A stretch of 37,221 nt of DNA from Balneolaceae bacterium. GTDB lineage: Bacteria > Bacteroidota > Rhodothermia > Balneolales > Balneolaceae. This document shows positions 15,669 to 23,701 of this stretch, piece by piece; position 1 is the first letter of the stretch; each line of letters starts with the position of its first letter. The stretch spans positions 1 to 37,221 of the forward strand of contig SLLL01000209.1 in assembly GCA_007134085.1 (NCBI GenBank), in the 5' to 3' direction. Position numbers and translations under genes: made by a program. A model generated the notes under the pieces. The model ran no database searches, was not told the origin of the DNA, and saw only the letters and a program-made list of their open reading frames with translations.

Positions 15669-16316
15669 TTATGGCTCCAGAACTACAATCGCCTTACCTT
15701 CATAGAATGGTTCACCTTTACCAAAATCAAACTCGTATATAGTAGCGTTCACTTTTCTTCTTGTTTGATGTAGTTCCTGCTCAGCATCTTTTGCGCCTTT
15801 CCACATAATGATCTCTTCCCAACTCTTTTTATCGAGAAGGCGCAGGAGGCCATCAATCTTGAATGCATGCTTCGTTACAATTCCCGTTCCTCTTTTAAGG
15901 TCAACAAGCGAAATGCTTTTTGCGGCAATATCTGCATTTTTCAATCCAAGCTTTTGAATGATATCATCCACAGCCCGCATTTTTTTCTTCACATTGTCGT
16001 TTATAGTCCAGTTAAAACCACCCTTACAAATTGCCAAAGGCACACCGGGAAGGCCACCGCCCGACCCTGCATCTACCCAGTTTTTGCATCCGTTTAGAAG
16101 GTGCAGTGCTTCGGGAATCAATGAATGAACCACATGCGCCCTCACTGTTTCACGTGAAACAGTGCGGCTGACGAGATTGATTTTTTCGTTCCATTCGAGC
16201 AGATAGTCAAGATACTCTTCAAGCCGGGTTTCATTTCCACGATACAGTTCTCTAGCTGATTGTAAAACTTCGTAGCCGATTCGCTTCTTGACAATTTGTT
16301 GTTTCACGTGAAACAC
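15669..16316 (-). CDS. rsmG: 16S rRNA (guanine-527 N7)-methyltransferase RsmG
   Basis: Methylates N7 of G527 in the 530 loop of 16S rRNA with S-adenosylmethionine. At 215 residues it matches the family: LEEYLDYLLEWNEKINLVSRTVSRE, then the SAM-binding WVDAGSGGGLPGVPLAI, and IVTKHAFKIDGLLRLL. The start codon is GTG (16316), directly after the mnmG TAG with no base between, so translation is coupled. The first codons (read as MFHVKQ) lie in a parS site, and a second parS site occupies codons in the VSRET segment. The mnmG-rsmG pairing is widespread near bacterial chromosome origins. No defects were seen. Confidence 0.96.
   Translation of the reverse strand: MFHVKQQIVKKRIGYEVLQSARELYRGNETRLEEYLDYLLEWNEKINLVSRTVSRETVRAHVVHSLIPEALHLLNGCKNWVDAGSGGGLPGVPLAICKGGFNWTINDNVKKKMRAVDDIIQKLGLKNADIAAKSISLVDLKRGTGIVTKHAFKIDGLLRLLDKKSWEEIIMWKGAKDAEQELHQTRRKVNATIYEFDFGKGEPFYEGKAIVVLEP
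16143..16164. other. parS: parS centromere site within rsmG
   Basis: The core TGTTTCACGTGAAACA at 16146-16161 is identical to the bacterial parS consensus bound by ParB, and the palindrome extends to 22 bases (16143-16164). It lies inside the rsmG coding region, encoding VSRET on the minus strand. ParB loading here would organise and segregate the chromosome. Confidence 0.9.
16300..16315. other. parS: parS centromere site over the rsmG start
   Basis: A second perfect TGTTTCACGTGAAACA, 154 bases from the first and one base short of the first base of the rsmG GTG start. Two exact 16-base matches so close together cannot be chance. ParB bound here would sit across the mnmG/rsmG junction and might affect rsmG expression. 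Confidence 0.9.
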
Positions 16317-18206
16317 CTACCCTTTTAAATAGACCATGAGAACGGCAACATCGCTCGCAGACACACCGCTGATTCTTGATGCCTGGCCAATTGTTTCGGG
16401 CTTAATCTTCTCCAGCTTGCTTTTCCCTTCGTTAGAAAGGCTTTTTATCTTCTCATAATCTAGCTTTTCCGGGATCCTGGTATTCTCCTGACGGCTAAGC
16501 TCCTGAACCATTTCAAACTCTCTTTGGATATAGCCATCATACTTTACCTGAATTTCTACCTGCTCAATTACATCTCTGCTTTCAGTAATTTCGGCTACTT
16601 TTGCATTTAGTTCTTCATCAGCATCAAGCAAATCCTGAAGATGAATTTCAGGACGCGGTATCAGCGATTTTGCTTTTACCGGCTGGCTCAATACAGACGT
16701 GCCTTTTTCAAGAAGCATGGAATCCATCTTCTCAGGGCGAACAGTGTAATCACTTATAAGATCATAAAGACGGTCAATTTCACTTTTTTTCTTTAGATAT
16801 CTGTTATACCGTTGATCATCTGCCAGGCCTATTTTCTTACCAAGCTCCGTAAGCCTAAGGTCTGCATTATCCTGCCGCAATAAAATTCGGTGCTCAGCCC
16901 TTGATGTAAACATTCGGTAAGGTTCTTCGGTGCCTTTATTTATAAGGTCATCAATCAGCACGCCTATGTACGCCTCCGAACGTTTCAGAATAAATGGCTC
17001 TTTCTTTTGAACGTGAAGGGCGGAGTTAATGCCCGCCATCAATCCCTGACAGGCTGCCTCTTCATATCCGGTAGTACCGTTTATTTGTCCGGCAAAAAAT
17101 AGTCCGCTTACAAGCTTTGTTTCAAGGCTTCGCTTTATTTGGTATGGCGGGAAATAATCATACTCAATTGCATAACCGGGGCGTAACATCACAGCATCTT
17201 CAAAACCGGGTATGGTTCGCAATGCATGGTATTGTACATCCTCGGGGAGTGAAGTGCTGAAACCGTTCAAATACATCTCATAGGTATTCCACCCCTCCGG
17301 CTCAAGGAAAAGCTGGTGCCTGTCCCTGTCTGCAAAACGGTTGATCTTATCCTCAATACTCGGGCAATATCTTGGCCCGATGGACTTAATGCGCCCATTA
17401 AACATAGGGCTGCGGTCAAAACCGGTTTTAAGCAGTTCGTGAACGTCGTTATTGGTGTACCCAATCCAACAGGTAAGCTGAGCTTCCACAGACGGCAGCT
17501 CATCTGTCATAAATGAAAATGGTGAAGGATCTTCATCGCCGTACTGAATCTCAAGCTTAGAATAATCGATGGAGCGCCCGTCAATCCTGGGTGGGGTTCC
17601 GGTTTTTAGCCTTCCAATTTCAAAACCAAGCTTTTCAAGCGAAGCGGAAATCCCGACAGAAGCTCTTTCACCAGACCTGCCCCCACCATACTGGCTTTCA
17701 CCGATGTGAATAATCCCGTTTAAAAATGTACCGCTTGTTAAAACAACTGAATCAGAGCTAAACTTCTGCCCGGTTTGTGTAACCACGCCGGTTACACGTG
17801 TGCCATTTTCACTGGTGAGAATATCTACCACATTATCCTGCCTGAAGTGGAGATTGGGAACCTTTTCAAGTTCTTCCCTCATAATCTGGGCATAAAGAAC
17901 CCTATCACTCTGGCAACGTGGGCTCCACATAGCCGGCCCCTTACTTCGGTTCAGCATTCTGAATTGCACGCCACTCTTATCACTCACAATACCACTCAAA
18001 CCACCCAATGCATCAATTTCCCGAACAAGCTGGCCTTTTGCCACGCCACCCATAGCTGGATTGCACGACATCTTTGCAATGGCATCCATATTCATTGTAA
18101 TGAGAAGAGTTTTAGCTCCCAGCTTAGCTGCTGCACCGGCTGCTTCGCTGCCGGCGTGCCCTGCTCCTACAACAATCACATCATAAGCAGGATATATACT
18201 ATTCAT
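16317..18206 (-). CDS. mnmG: tRNA uridine-5-carboxymethylaminomethyl synthesis enzyme MnmG (GidA)
   Basis: FAD-dependent partner of the GTPase MnmE; together they add the carboxymethylaminomethyl group to U34 of tRNAs reading NNA/NNG codons. The 629-residue protein has the dinucleotide motif [12 protein letters not shown] (12-23), then [23 protein letters not shown], the [11 protein letters not shown] stretch, [29 protein letters not shown] and the [20 protein letters not shown] region, plus the helical C-terminal MnmE-binding domain. Length equals the family norm. Its stop abuts the rsmG start. The 155-base space to the divergent R2lox gene should contain its promoter. Confidence 0.98.
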   Translation of the reverse strand: MNSIYPAYDVIVVGAGHAGSEAAGAAAKLGAKTLLITMNMDAIAKMSCNPAMGGVAKGQLVREIDALGGLSGIVSDKSGVQFRMLNRSKGPAMWSPRCQSDRVLYAQIMREELEKVPNLHFRQDNVVDILTSENGTRVTGVVTQTGQKFSSDSVVLTSGTFLNGIIHIGESQYGGGRSGERASVGISASLEKLGFEIGRLKTGTPPRIDGRSIDYSKLEIQYGDEDPSPFSFMTDELPSVEAQLTCWIGYTNNDVHELLKTGFDRSPMFNGRIKSIGPRYCPSIEDKINRFADRDRHQLFLEPEGWNTYEMYLNGFSTSLPEDVQYHALRTIPGFEDAVMLRPGYAIEYDYFPPYQIKRSLETKLVSGLFFAGQINGTTGYEEAACQGLMAGINSALHVQKKEPFILKRSEAYIGVLIDDLINKGTEEPYRMFTSRAEHRILLRQDNADLRLTELGKKIGLADDQRYNRYLKKKSEIDRLYDLISDYTVRPEKMDSMLLEKGTSVLSQPVKAKSLIPRPEIHLQDLLDADEELNAKVAEITESRDVIEQVEIQVKYDGYIQREFEMVQELSRQENTRIPEKLDYEKIKSLSNEGKSKLEKIKPETIGQASRISGVSASDVAVLMVYLKG

Positions 18207-18361
18207 ATCTGTTTGTTTATGTTCAATTTGCGCGTTATAATTAACCTATTCTCAATGCCCTGAAAAATATTGTTTTTTATTGAATTAATAAATCATTTGA
18301 TTTTTGCCCCATACAAACGAACTTAACGTTATAAACAGTTCAATCATATCATCAAAGATTT
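18207..18361. promoter_or_regulatory. Divergent promoter region, mnmG and SCP2-R2lox genes
   Basis: 155 AT-rich bases between two genes that point away from each other, so both promoters are expected here. I could not define individual boxes with confidence. Confidence 0.35.
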
Positions 18362-19687
18362 ATGTGGTTTACAAAGAAAAAAGAGGCCCGCTCTAAAAAG
18401 TATTTTTCGGATGAGTGGGTTCGTGAATGGAAAGGTGCACTGGAAAAGAGCGAACACTATAAAGTTAAAGGCAAAGATTGGAATGCTTCGGTATTGCTGA
18501 GAATGGAGCCGCCATCAACTGCATTAAAAAAAGCTGAATCAATCGGTTTCTATTTAGACTTACAGTACGGAGAATGCCATGATTTACGATATGCAAAAAA
18601 AGCGGATAAAGATCTTGCGGAGGTAATTCTTAAAGCTGATGAAGCTACATGGCTTAAATTAATTGAGCAGAAAAAAGATCCTGCCATGATGATTCTAAAG
18701 GGTTCTTTGAAATTGGAGAAAGGTAGCCTTGTGATGTTAACCAATCAAAAAGAGGCAGCAAAAGCTTTATTACAAACGGCACCTTCTTATGGAAAAGAGG
18801 AACTTGATGAAGAGTATATTTCTGAAACTGTGGATAAAATACCGGCCAGGAAAGAGCACACTTCTTTCAATACCACAAAGAGGGGCCTCAATTTTGAAAG
18901 CTTCCCTATGAAACTGTTCCAAAAGGCAAAGCAGTTTGGAATTTGGGATCCATCTGCAATAAACTTTGAAAAAGACAGGGAAGACTGGAAAAAACTATCA
19001 GAAGAAGAAAAAACCATCATCATACATTTATCTTCTCTATTTATGGCCGGTGAAGAAGCTGTTACACTCGACCTCCTTCCCCTAATCCAAACTATATCAA
19101 AAGAGGGGCGCCTTGAAGAGGAGATTTTTCTCACATCGTTTTTATGGGAGGAGGCAAAACATACAGAGTTTTTTTCGCGGTTCGTAAACGAAGTTTTTGT
19201 TGAACGTCCCGATTTTGAACATTTTCATAAGCCATTCTACAAAAAACTTTTTTACAGACAGCTACCCGAAGATCTGAACAGGCTCTATACAGATAGCTCA
19301 CCAATGGCACAGCTTAAAGCATCAGGTACCTATAACATGATAGTTGAAGGCACCCTTGCAGAAACCGGCTATGAAGCCTACCACAAAATGTTAAAGGAGA
19401 ATGACTTACTTCACGGTTTACAGGATGGAATTATCAAGCTAAAGCAGGATGAATCACGGCACATTGCATACGGGCTCTATCTGATAAACCGGTTGCTTGA
19501 TGATAACCCGGATTGCAAGGAGCCTTTCGAAAAACATCTTGAAGAATTGCTGGATGATGCAACCAATGTTATCCACGAAATTTTTGAACCGTATGATGTT
19601 GTGCCCTTTGGCCTGGAAAAAGAGTGGTTCCTTAATTATGCCATTAAACAATTTCAGCAAAGAATTGATAAACTTGGTATATACTAA
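18362..19687 (+). CDS. Fusion protein: SCP2-like lipid-binding domain and R2-like ligand-binding Mn/Fe oxidase (R2lox)
   Basis: The C-terminal half (about 165-435) is an R2lox, a ferritin-like dimetal oxidase related to ribonucleotide reductase R2. All six metal ligands are present: Glu231, Glu264 and His267 (EEAKH), Glu329, Glu364 and His367 (DESRH). Their spacing equals that recalled for the Geobacillus enzyme plus 162. Val234 and Tyr324 occupy the positions that form the autocatalytic Val-Tyr ether crosslink. R2lox enzymes bind a long-chain fatty acid at a Mn/Fe centre and activate oxygen. The first ~140 residues look like a sterol-carrier-protein-2 fold (SIGFYLDLQYGECHDLRYA, WLKLIEQKKDPAMMILKGSLKLEKGS). 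A lipid-binding module joined to a lipid-binding oxidase suggests substrate delivery. The gene appears monocistronic. The R2lox part is sure; the SCP2 assignment is by pattern only. Confidence 0.85.
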   Translation: MWFTKKKEARSKKYFSDEWVREWKGALEKSEHYKVKGKDWNASVLLRMEPPSTALKKAESIGFYLDLQYGECHDLRYAKKADKDLAEVILKADEATWLKLIEQKKDPAMMILKGSLKLEKGSLVMLTNQKEAAKALLQTAPSYGKEELDEEYISETVDKIPARKEHTSFNTTKRGLNFESFPMKLFQKAKQFGIWDPSAINFEKDREDWKKLSEEEKTIIIHLSSLFMAGEEAVTLDLLPLIQTISKEGRLEEEIFLTSFLWEEAKHTEFFSRFVNEVFVERPDFEHFHKPFYKKLFYRQLPEDLNRLYTDSSPMAQLKASGTYNMIVEGTLAETGYEAYHKMLKENDLLHGLQDGIIKLKQDESRHIAYGLYLINRLLDDNPDCKEPFEKHLEELLDDATNVIHEIFEPYDVVPFGLEKEWFLNYAIKQFQQRIDKLGIY

Positions 19688-19694
19688 TACGGCA

Positions 19695-19717
19695 ATCATT
19701 CAACGTTATAGAATGAT
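19695..19717. other. Short hairpin after R2lox gene
   Basis: ATCATTC (19695-19701) pairs with GAATGAT (19711-19717) over a nine-base loop, seven bases after the R2lox stop. There is no T-run, so termination is only a guess. Confidence 0.3.
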
Positions 19718-19781
19718 CAAGAATTAAATTCTGTTCGTCAAAAAAACTTTCGCTAAATCGCTTACTTGTAAATTTCTTCAG

Positions 19782-22556
19782 ATGGTTTATTGTACTAAAC
19801 AGAAACTCTTTTTTCCGTTTATTTTCATCATTACACTAATCGTCTCTGTTCCCCTTTCAGCTCAGGAAATGAATGAGCTTTTCAGGGCTACGGATACTAC
19901 GCCAGAAGGTTGGGCAGCCAAAGACAGATCTCACATTGCTGCTGACGCCCTGGAAATCAACAGCGAAGTACTTTATGGGCTTCGTGAAAATCAATTAAGA
20001 GATTTTACCATTATAAACAGCGCTGGTACAGTTTATTCGGTAGATGTTCAGCGGATAATTCACCATGACGAAAACAACTGGTCAGTAACCGGGCATATTG
20101 ATGGAAACTGGCATAATAGCGTTACTCTTTCCTACTCCAATGGCAGGGTACTTTCAAACATCACAAATATTTCAAATCACTCTTTTTACAGAGTTCAGTT
20201 TGATAATACCATCCAAAATCATGTAATGCTTCACATTGACCCGCATGAAGCAGATGAAATCTCTTGCGGAGTAGATCACGATTTATCGTCAGAAACTATT
20301 CCGTCAAAAGAGGTTCAAAAATTACCCTCTCTGCCAGCTGATCCTGACAGGGTTGATGTAATCGATGTGATGATAGTGTATACACCGTTTGCTGAAAACT
20401 GGGCAAATTTAAATGCCGGTGGAATAGACAATGTAATTAATGAAGCGATGGCAGTAGCACAACAATCTGCTGACAATGGGCAGACTAACGTAGTGTTTAG
20501 ATTGGTACACAGAGCACTGGTAGATTATCGTGAATTTGATGCACCTCGTCAAAATACTCCTTCTGCTACTGATTTACGCAGATTGACAGCTTCACCGTCT
20601 TTCAATCCATTTGGGCCGGAATATGCGGGATTCATGGAAGAGGTTCACGAGTGGAGGGATGAGTATGCCGCCGACCTTGTGGCAATGTTTACGTTAGCAG
20701 AAGATGTTGGTGGGATTGCCTGGCTTATGAATAGTTTGCAAGGAAGGCCTGAGCTTGGCTTCTCAATTACCCGTGTACAACAAGCAATGGGCACAACACA
20801 TGCTCACGAAATGGGCCACAACATGGGAAACAATCACAGCAGAAACCAACAACAAAACGCAGCAGGCAGTACAGGTGGAATATTTGAATACTCAACCGGA
20901 TGGAGATGGAGAGGCAGCGATGGCCGTGGTTATGTATCTGTTATGACGTATAACGACGGTGATATATCCTTTAATACCTTTTCAAACCCCGATGTACTTC
21001 ATCTTGATGCGCCAACAGGTTCATATACCAGAGCCGGCGCCCCTGCTGATAATGCCCGAAGTATGCGGGAAATTAAACACATTATAGCAGATTACAGAGA
21101 TGGTGACCCGCTCTTTTTTATGCCCACAGTTACTATAAATGATGTAAGGGATATAACATTAAACTCTGCCGTAATTGAGGCAGAAATTACCGATGATGGC
21201 GGTGAAGAGGTTATCACTAATGGCATTTGCTGGTCTGAGACGATTAACCCAACGTTATCAGACAATTGCATAGAATTGAACAGCAGCAGTAATGAATTTA
21301 CTGCAACCATAACCGGGCTTGAGCAGAACACCACCTATTATGTACGCGCATATGCTGAAAACCGCGCGGGTACAGCCTACAGCCCAAATAGAAATTTCTT
21401 TACACTTGGCATAAACACCCCGGAAATAGCCACAAACAACCCACAAGAGATTGGTTATTTTGATGCTGTGATTGGCGGTACTGTTTTAGATAATAGCGGA
21501 TCAGCTCTTACAGAAACAGGCGTTTGCTACTCAAAATTTGAGATGCCCGGTTTTGCCGATAACTGTGTAGCAACAGATATTCCACAAACTGATTTTGCAG
21601 TAACAATAACAGGCCTTGAACACAGCACCAATTATTTTGTACGGGCATATGCTACAAATCAGAATGGTTCTGCTTTTGGTGATGATGTTATGATTTCTAC
21701 AGATATACTCCCTCCACCAGTAACCTTGAATGCCACCGACAGAACTGCAGTCTCATTCCGTGCAAACTGGGAAGCTGTAGATGGCGCGAATAATTACAGG
21801 ATGGATGTGTCACTGTCAGAAGATTTTGAGAATTTTATATCGGGCTATCAGAACCGTAATGTTGGGGCTGGCACTGGGTTTACTTTAACTGGGCTTACCC
21901 CGGGAACCACTTATTACTACCGGCTTAGAACGCAGCTAGAAAACGGAACCAGTTTAGACTCTGAAGTTGTGGAAGTTACCACGGTAGATGTAAGTGCATC
22001 AGCATCGCGGGTTGCTTCTACCAGAGATCGTGTGCTTGCAACAGGGATTCAGGAGAGTGAGGTACGCGTGCAGGTTTTAAACAACAGAATGATGCCTGTT
22101 GTTGGGGTAGAAGTTTCCCTGAGGGCATCTGGTGGTAACCCAACAATTGTGGCAATACAGGATATAACAGACGAACAAGGAAGGGCAATATTTTCAATTA
22201 CCCACACAAGGGAAGATAACGTAACATTTACCGCAACTGCAGCGGGCTTAGATCTTACAGAACGGTTTACTATAGAGTTTGTATTTGCAGACGGTGAGCT
22301 TACACTGGGTGATAACTTTCCAAACCCCTTCAGGATAGATACCACCATACCTATTGTTATACCCGAACCTACAAGAGTAAGAATAGATCTTTTCAACTCC
22401 AACGGTGCACATATCCGCTCCATAACCGATCAGGAGTTCAATACTGGCTACTTTGAAATACCCCTGAACATGAGTGGCTTGTCATCCGGAGTTTATTTCT
22501 ACAGAATGGTTACGGATAGTGATGTAAAAACGGAGAAACTGATGCTGATACAATAG
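19782..22556 (+). CDS. Secreted metzincin metalloprotease with FN3-like/Ig-like domains and T9SS sorting domain
   Basis: A 924-residue exported protein: signal peptide (hydrophobic 10-24, ending PLSAQE), a propeptide to about 185, then a reprolysin-like catalytic domain. The zinc site HEMGHNMGNNH (342-352) is the metzincin HExxHxxGxxH pattern, with a Met-turn candidate in YVSVMTYND. Three beta-sandwich repeats follow; the first two are tandem copies (TNGICWSE..., TTYYVRAYAENRAGTAYS; TGVCYSK..., TNYFVRAYATNQNGSAFG) and the third is a classical FN3 (FRANWEAVDGANNYRMDV). Next comes a bacterial Ig-like domain around 745-835, and a type A T9SS C-terminal domain beginning LGDNFPNPFRIDTTI and ending SGLSSGVYFYRMVT. 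It should be exported by type IX secretion and released or attached at the surface to digest proteins. Confidence 0.93.
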   Translation: MVYCTKQKLFFPFIFIITLIVSVPLSAQEMNELFRATDTTPEGWAAKDRSHIAADALEINSEVLYGLRENQLRDFTIINSAGTVYSVDVQRIIHHDENNWSVTGHIDGNWHNSVTLSYSNGRVLSNITNISNHSFYRVQFDNTIQNHVMLHIDPHEADEISCGVDHDLSSETIPSKEVQKLPSLPADPDRVDVIDVMIVYTPFAENWANLNAGGIDNVINEAMAVAQQSADNGQTNVVFRLVHRALVDYREFDAPRQNTPSATDLRRLTASPSFNPFGPEYAGFMEEVHEWRDEYAADLVAMFTLAEDVGGIAWLMNSLQGRPELGFSITRVQQAMGTTHAHEMGHNMGNNHSRNQQQNAAGSTGGIFEYSTGWRWRGSDGRGYVSVMTYNDGDISFNTFSNPDVLHLDAPTGSYTRAGAPADNARSMREIKHIIADYRDGDPLFFMPTVTINDVRDITLNSAVIEAEITDDGGEEVITNGICWSETINPTLSDNCIELNSSSNEFTATITGLEQNTTYYVRAYAENRAGTAYSPNRNFFTLGINTPEIATNNPQEIGYFDAVIGGTVLDNSGSALTETGVCYSKFEMPGFADNCVATDIPQTDFAVTITGLEHSTNYFVRAYATNQNGSAFGDDVMISTDILPPPVTLNATDRTAVSFRANWEAVDGANNYRMDVSLSEDFENFISGYQNRNVGAGTGFTLTGLTPGTTYYYRLRTQLENGTSLDSEVVEVTTVDVSASASRVASTRDRVLATGIQESEVRVQVLNNRMMPVVGVEVSLRASGGNPTIVAIQDITDEQGRAIFSITHTREDNVTFTATAAGLDLTERFTIEFVFADGELTLGDNFPNPFRIDTTIPIVIPEPTRVRIDLFNSNGAHIRSITDQEFNTGYFEIPLNMSGLSSGVYFYRMVTDSDVKTEKLMLIQ

Positions 22557-22588
22557 GGGCTTTTTAGTGCTTAAGGCTCACAAGGCAA

Positions 22589-23542
22589 CTAATTTACCTC
22601 CAAAACAACATCCGCCGGGCGAACACCCTGCTTAAATTGTTCGCCAAACCCAGCCGGGTTGGGATCGTACTCACCAACGATATCTACATTCAATCCTACT
22701 TCCGGAATTTGATCTTCCATACCAAGGGCCCAGAAAATGCCCTGAATGGATAATCGCCTCATGTTTTCATCCAAAAAATCTTCAGGATGGCCAAGTGTGG
22801 TAAAAAACACCGGGCTAATGCCACGCACGCCTTCATAGGCATGAACCCAGGCAACGGCATGGGGATCGTCAAAATGACCGCCGCCGGGTTCTGCTCCTTG
22901 AACCGCTCGCCCATAGAGCAGAGTTTCCGCATTTTCAAGCAATGTTGTGGCATGATATAGCCAGCTGCGGGCATGAAAAGGTTCTACGCCACGTAAAATA
23001 GTGTGGGCTTGAGAATCTTCATAAATAAAAACATCCGTTGAATTTTGCCCTCCGTGATGACTAATCCAAGGCAACCCAAAAACTTGTTGCGGCCACTCAA
23101 AATAGAGATGGTGATTAGGGTGATCCTCTCCATAGCTAAAAGCGTGTGTTGAAGTTCGGAAACCAGCCATTGGCCTGCCCGATTCGGCAAAATCAAGAAT
23201 GTGCTGAAGCTGATCTGCCGGAAGATTCCTGAACCGTGTGTACATTACCATCATGTCGGCATCTTCCAAAACCTCCAGCCCTTCGATATTATCCTGCCTG
23301 TTTGGATCGATGATTCCATCGCTCAAAGCGTAAGCAACTGTTACCCTAAATCCATAACGATTTGCCAGGATACGCGCCAGCATCGGCATACTCTCTTCGG
23401 AACGGTACTCTTCATCGCCTGTTACAAAGACAATATGGGCAGTATCTTCATTCGGGAAGTAGGAACTGGTGACGGAATCATCAGAAGCTTCACTTGTACA
23501 TGCAATAAACAGGAGGCTGAGAAATGCGATATATTTAATCAT
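22589..23542 (-). CDS. ThuA-domain lipoprotein
   Basis: The 317-residue protein begins with a short lipoprotein signal (MIKYIAFLSLLFIAC, Cys15). The rest is the ThuA fold, a class-I glutamine-amidotransferase-like domain: HIVFVTGDEEYRSEESMPMLARIL, a GLEVLEDADMMVMYTRFR strand-turn, SGRPMAGFRTSTHAFSY, VFGLPWISHHGG, and PVFFTTLGHPEDF near the end. ThuA proteins are tied to carbohydrate use, often next to dehydrogenases, but the reaction is not established. It lies 159 bases downstream of the large copper/propeller lipoprotein on the same strand, a pairing that recalls gene clusters of ThuA with sugar-dehydrogenase-like proteins in Bacteroidota and Planctomycetes. Both probably act in the periplasm or at the outer membrane. 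Confidence 0.88.
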   Translation of the reverse strand: MIKYIAFLSLLFIACTSEASDDSVTSSYFPNEDTAHIVFVTGDEEYRSEESMPMLARILANRYGFRVTVAYALSDGIIDPNRQDNIEGLEVLEDADMMVMYTRFRNLPADQLQHILDFAESGRPMAGFRTSTHAFSYGEDHPNHHLYFEWPQQVFGLPWISHHGGQNSTDVFIYEDSQAHTILRGVEPFHARSWLYHATTLLENAETLLYGRAVQGAEPGGGHFDDPHAVAWVHAYEGVRGISPVFFTTLGHPEDFLDENMRRLSIQGIFWALGMEDQIPEVGLNVDIVGEYDPNPAGFGEQFKQGVRPADVVLEVN

Positions 23543-23578
23543 AAAAAAGAATTTTAAAATAAGTGAAATTTAAAGGAT

Positions 23579-23677
23579 GAAGACGCTTATTTTTGAATAC
23601 TCGGTGAAATAAATAAGTTTTCGTCTTCGATTCGGTCAAAAAGCGGCCTCATCTGCGCCTGTCTGCCGACGAGGCAG
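23579..23677. repeat. Two hairpins between the copper/propeller gene and the ThuA gene
   Basis: GAAGACG (23579-23585) with CTTATTT (23586-23592) pair with AAATAAG (23611-23617) and CGTCTTC (23622-23628), leaving four bulged Ts. A second, GC-rich stem, CTGCC (23663-23667) with GGCAG (23673-23677), follows. They sit between two same-strand genes and may attenuate or separate transcription, or be repeat debris. Confidence 0.5.
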
Positions 23678-23701
23678 GCTCAAACTAACGTCATTATAAG
23701 T

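Noticed and set aside
15555-15773. 72-codon plus-strand frame
   Set aside because: Runs through a hairpin repeat and into the antisense of rsmG.
16146-16161. Palindrome as an ordinary repressor operator
   Set aside because: The 16 bases are identical to the parS consensus, and a second identical copy lies 154 bases away; a ParB site is far more likely.
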